From NCBI GenBank assembly GCA_015272165.1, contig JACYMF010000067.1, positions 1 through 35,158 of the forward strand: a stretch of DNA of 35,158 bases, written 5' to 3'. Positions 33,413 through 35,158 of the stretch are shown here, in pieces; positions within the stretch are counted from its first letter, which is position 1, and each line of letters begins with the position of its first letter. Both the position numbers and the translations under genes were made by a program. The notes under the pieces are model-generated. The model saw nothing but the letters and a program-made list of their open reading frames with translations, had not been told where the DNA came from and did not search any database. The stretch is from Cyanobacterium sp. T60_A2020_053. GTDB taxonomy: Bacteria > Cyanobacteriota > Cyanobacteriia > Cyanobacteriales > Cyanobacteriaceae.

Positions 33413-33562
33413 ATTAAAAATAAGGAAAAAGTCTGAGAGTTAAAAAAGTTTATATTTACTGGATATATACCATTAAATTTATTAAGCTAGTGTATTCAAA
33501 CCTTAGTTTTTTGTTAACTAAAATCTGATTTTTTCTTTCAATCAGACTTTTCAAACAGATTC

Positions 33563-33721
33563 TTAGTTCCGGCGAAAGCCTATGGGAGTTATCCCCGTGA
33601 TTTTTCTAAATTGTCTAGTAAAATGACTATGACTATCAAAACCACATTCCAAAGCAATCTCAAGCAAAGACTGGTTGGTGTGTTTTAATCGCTCTTTTGC
33701 GCGCTCCAAAGTACCCCTCAT
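33563..33721 (-). pseudogene. C-terminal fragment of an AraC-family regulator
   Basis: Leftward from 33721 the frame reads MRGTLERAKERLKHTNQSLL, then EIALECGFDSHSHFTRQFRK, then ITGITPIGFRRN and TAA at 33563-33565. This is the second helix-turn-helix of AraC/XylS proteins (xIAxxCGFxSxSHFTRxFRKxxGxTPxxFR), well conserved. Stop codons lie immediately upstream in frame, and no first HTH or ligand domain is present. The 52-codon piece is a relic, though the start codon could by chance permit expression. Confidence 0.85.
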
Positions 33722-33991
33722 TCAATATCGATTAGCCTATTTTATAGTACCTATTTTTGTAGTTTAGAAAAATGTTTTAAGAGCAAAATTACGGTACTTA
33801 AAATATCAAATTTCTGTGCCACTAAAGCAAATCCAGAGAACATTAACTTATACTTTGTCCATATCATGTGCTATGAATTATAAGTCAATTTTTTCTAATT
33901 TTCTTACCTCTAATTTATTAATATCTACTTCTAAAACTAGAACTATTATAAGGAACATAACTAACTGTTTTACTTTTCTTTAATTTGAATA

Positions 33992-35038
33992 TTATTCTTT
34001 CAGACATTCATTTAAAAAATTGACTCTTGACGATACAAAGATACTAGGATAGTTGATTATTCTGGGTCTGTATTTTGCTCTTAATGGCATAAGATGTAAA
34101 CAATCTTTCAATAACTGTTGATTGTTTGAAAATAACCAATCCTTTGCTTCTATTAACATAGGATTCATGTGTACATATTTATAATTATAATTTGCAGATT
34201 TTAACTCGATTTGATTACAGAAATTAATTTTCTTCAATATCATTTCTTCATCAATATTAGAGTTAATATTTTTTTTGCTATTAACTTTAAGCATTTTTTC
34301 TATGTCATTTATAGAAGAATAATTATGTTTATACCTTTTACAAGGAGTTATTAGTACAGCAATTTTAGGAGTAATAGCAGAAAATATTATAGACTTTGGA
34401 TTTAATATATTGGTACGAGTATGCTGATCACCATCCATTGCAATAATAGGATTATCTGAAGCAATAAAAATTGGTATTGGACTAAAAACTATAAAAATTT
34501 TTTTTTCACAAAATGAAAGAAAAGTTCTTCCAACCATTAATCCCATTTCTCTTAAATGGTGTGCTTTAGTCATTATTTTTAACTCTTTTTCATCTATAGA
34601 CTTTTTTTCTAAACTTAGCTGAAATCGAAAAAAACAATCAATTTCCATACGTCTAGCTTCGACTCTCCAAAAAAAGTTTGCAATTGATTGTTTGAGTTTA
34701 AAAGACAGTTCATTATTTTCAAAAGTTCTAAAGTTATAAAATAAATTATTTTGATTTTGAGCAACTAAGTTTTTTATTTCTTCTACTATTACAGTCCATT
34801 CATTTTCATATTTTTGATTACTAACTTCTATTGTATCATCATATTTTTGTTGATCATTTTTCCTAAAAGAATAAAAATGCTTTTTAGTTAGCTTGTCTAT
34901 CTTTTTTGGTTCAATTTTATATGGACATTTAGTAAGATTAATCGAAAAAATAGTTCTCTTTTCTCTCTTTTCTTGGGAATTACAAGAAAAATATCTAAGA
35001 TACACACCTGGAACAATATGGTGATTTTTTATCGTCAT
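33992..35038 (-). CDS. DUF4238 family protein
   Basis: The 348-residue protein has the DUF4238 start pattern KNHHIVPGVYLRYFSC and a later PIPIFIASDNPIIAMDG, the family's conserved 'HH-P-YL' and 'SDNPV' elements. KIDKLTKKHFYSFRKN and the paired helices around residues 110-160 also fit. Function is not established; DUF4238 genes are scattered and often sit in mobile or defence-rich regions. The gene is very AT-rich, with no AGCGCCC motif, unlike its neighbour the glycosidase, and a group II intron end lies 67 bp upstream. Both suggest acquisition by transfer. Confidence 0.85.
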   Translation of the reverse strand: MTIKNHHIVPGVYLRYFSCNSQEKREKRTIFSINLTKCPYKIEPKKIDKLTKKHFYSFRKNDQQKYDDTIEVSNQKYENEWTVIVEEIKNLVAQNQNNLFYNFRTFENNELSFKLKQSIANFFWRVEARRMEIDCFFRFQLSLEKKSIDEKELKIMTKAHHLREMGLMVGRTFLSFCEKKIFIVFSPIPIFIASDNPIIAMDGDQHTRTNILNPKSIIFSAITPKIAVLITPCKRYKHNYSSINDIEKMLKVNSKKNINSNIDEEMILKKINFCNQIELKSANYNYKYVHMNPMLIEAKDWLFSNNQQLLKDCLHLMPLRAKYRPRIINYPSIFVSSRVNFLNECLKE

Positions 35039-35105
35039 ATTTTCTTAATAAAAACTTAATTCAGTAATAATGAATAAAAAAAGATCAAACAAAGTAAAAA
35101 CTCAT

Positions 35106-35158
35106 TAGGGGTCGAGAAGTGAATCGCTTCACTCCCCTCCCATACAAAACCGTACATG
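35106..35158 (-). mobile_element. 3' end of a group II intron (domains V-VI), cut by the window edge
   Basis: On the minus strand the edge reads GTACGGTTTTGTATGGGAG, then GGGGAGTGAAGCGATTCACT, then TCTCGACCCCTAAT. The first part is the 3' half of a domain V hairpin (usual end ACGTACGGTT). The second is a domain VI hairpin (AGTGAA/TTCACT stem) with a likely bulged branch-point A in CGACCCC, eight or nine bases before a CTAAT-type 3' splice end near 35106. The remaining intron, with any maturase, lies beyond 35158. Confidence 0.75.

Noticed and set aside
1-35158. tRNA, rRNA and riboswitch genes
   Set aside because: I looked for tRNA-like cloverleaf arms (GGTTCGAATCC-type) and long conserved rRNA-like stretches in the spacers and saw none; weak or unusual RNAs could be missed without a covariance search.

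Overview
The window is chromosomal DNA of an AT-rich cyanobacterium. Evidence: psaE (photosystem I), a cyanobacterial-type [2Fe-2S] ferredoxin, minC, a glucosylglycerol-3-phosphate phosphatase (stpA, compatible-solute synthesis typical of salt-tolerant strains), a NatB-like amino-acid binding lipoprotein, a DUF29 gene and a PEP-CTERM remnant. The classic HIP1 octamer GCGATCGC was seen once (near 6363), while the heptamer AGCGCCC/GGGCGCT occurs about 60 times by hand count. The Geminocystis/Cyanobacterium branch is my guess for the organism; this is inference.

Layout. 0-1.85 kb (minus): psaE, a DUF1176-like lipoprotein, aroK. 2.2-7.2 kb: a decaying accessory block free of the AGCGCCC motif until its end, with a SNF2-family helicase broken by three in-frame stops, a PD-(D/E)XK-like/DUF5655 protein, a broken small gene, and the 3' end of a PEP-CTERM gene. 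7.2-9.9 kb (minus): DUF29 and an MsbA-like ABC exporter. 10.4-12.6 kb (plus): xth, ferredoxin, ccdA. 12.7-16.1 kb (minus): moaA, a reverse-transcriptase remnant, holB, an RlpA-type protein. 16.7-19.6 kb (plus): purM, minC, a gamma-carbonic-anhydrase-like protein. 19.6-24.2 kb (minus): a GGDEF-EAL protein overlapping an ABC-2 permease, and natB. 24.5-29.4 kb (plus): a 1108-residue RelE-like/SF1 helicase/13-residue-repeat protein, then stpA. 29.4-35.0 kb (minus): rlmB, a VapBC50-like toxin-antitoxin pair, a phosphodiester glycosidase-family protein, an AraC fragment and a DUF4238 protein. The right edge cuts through the 3' end of a group II intron.

Intergenic space is crowded with repeats: a MITE-like family of about 170 bp (five copies, two internal palindromes, TATCAAGTTCG-type ends), a 25-bp element nested in three of those copies, polypurine minisatellites, CAGGTGTC-type short repeats and GC-rich AGCGCCCTCCACC modules. 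The least ordinary protein is the 24.5-27.8 kb helicase, whose C-terminus holds 23 consecutive units of exactly 13 residues (pattern xxxWxxAxxCWxx). A MITE copy begins about 1 bp after its stop and may have cut the array short.
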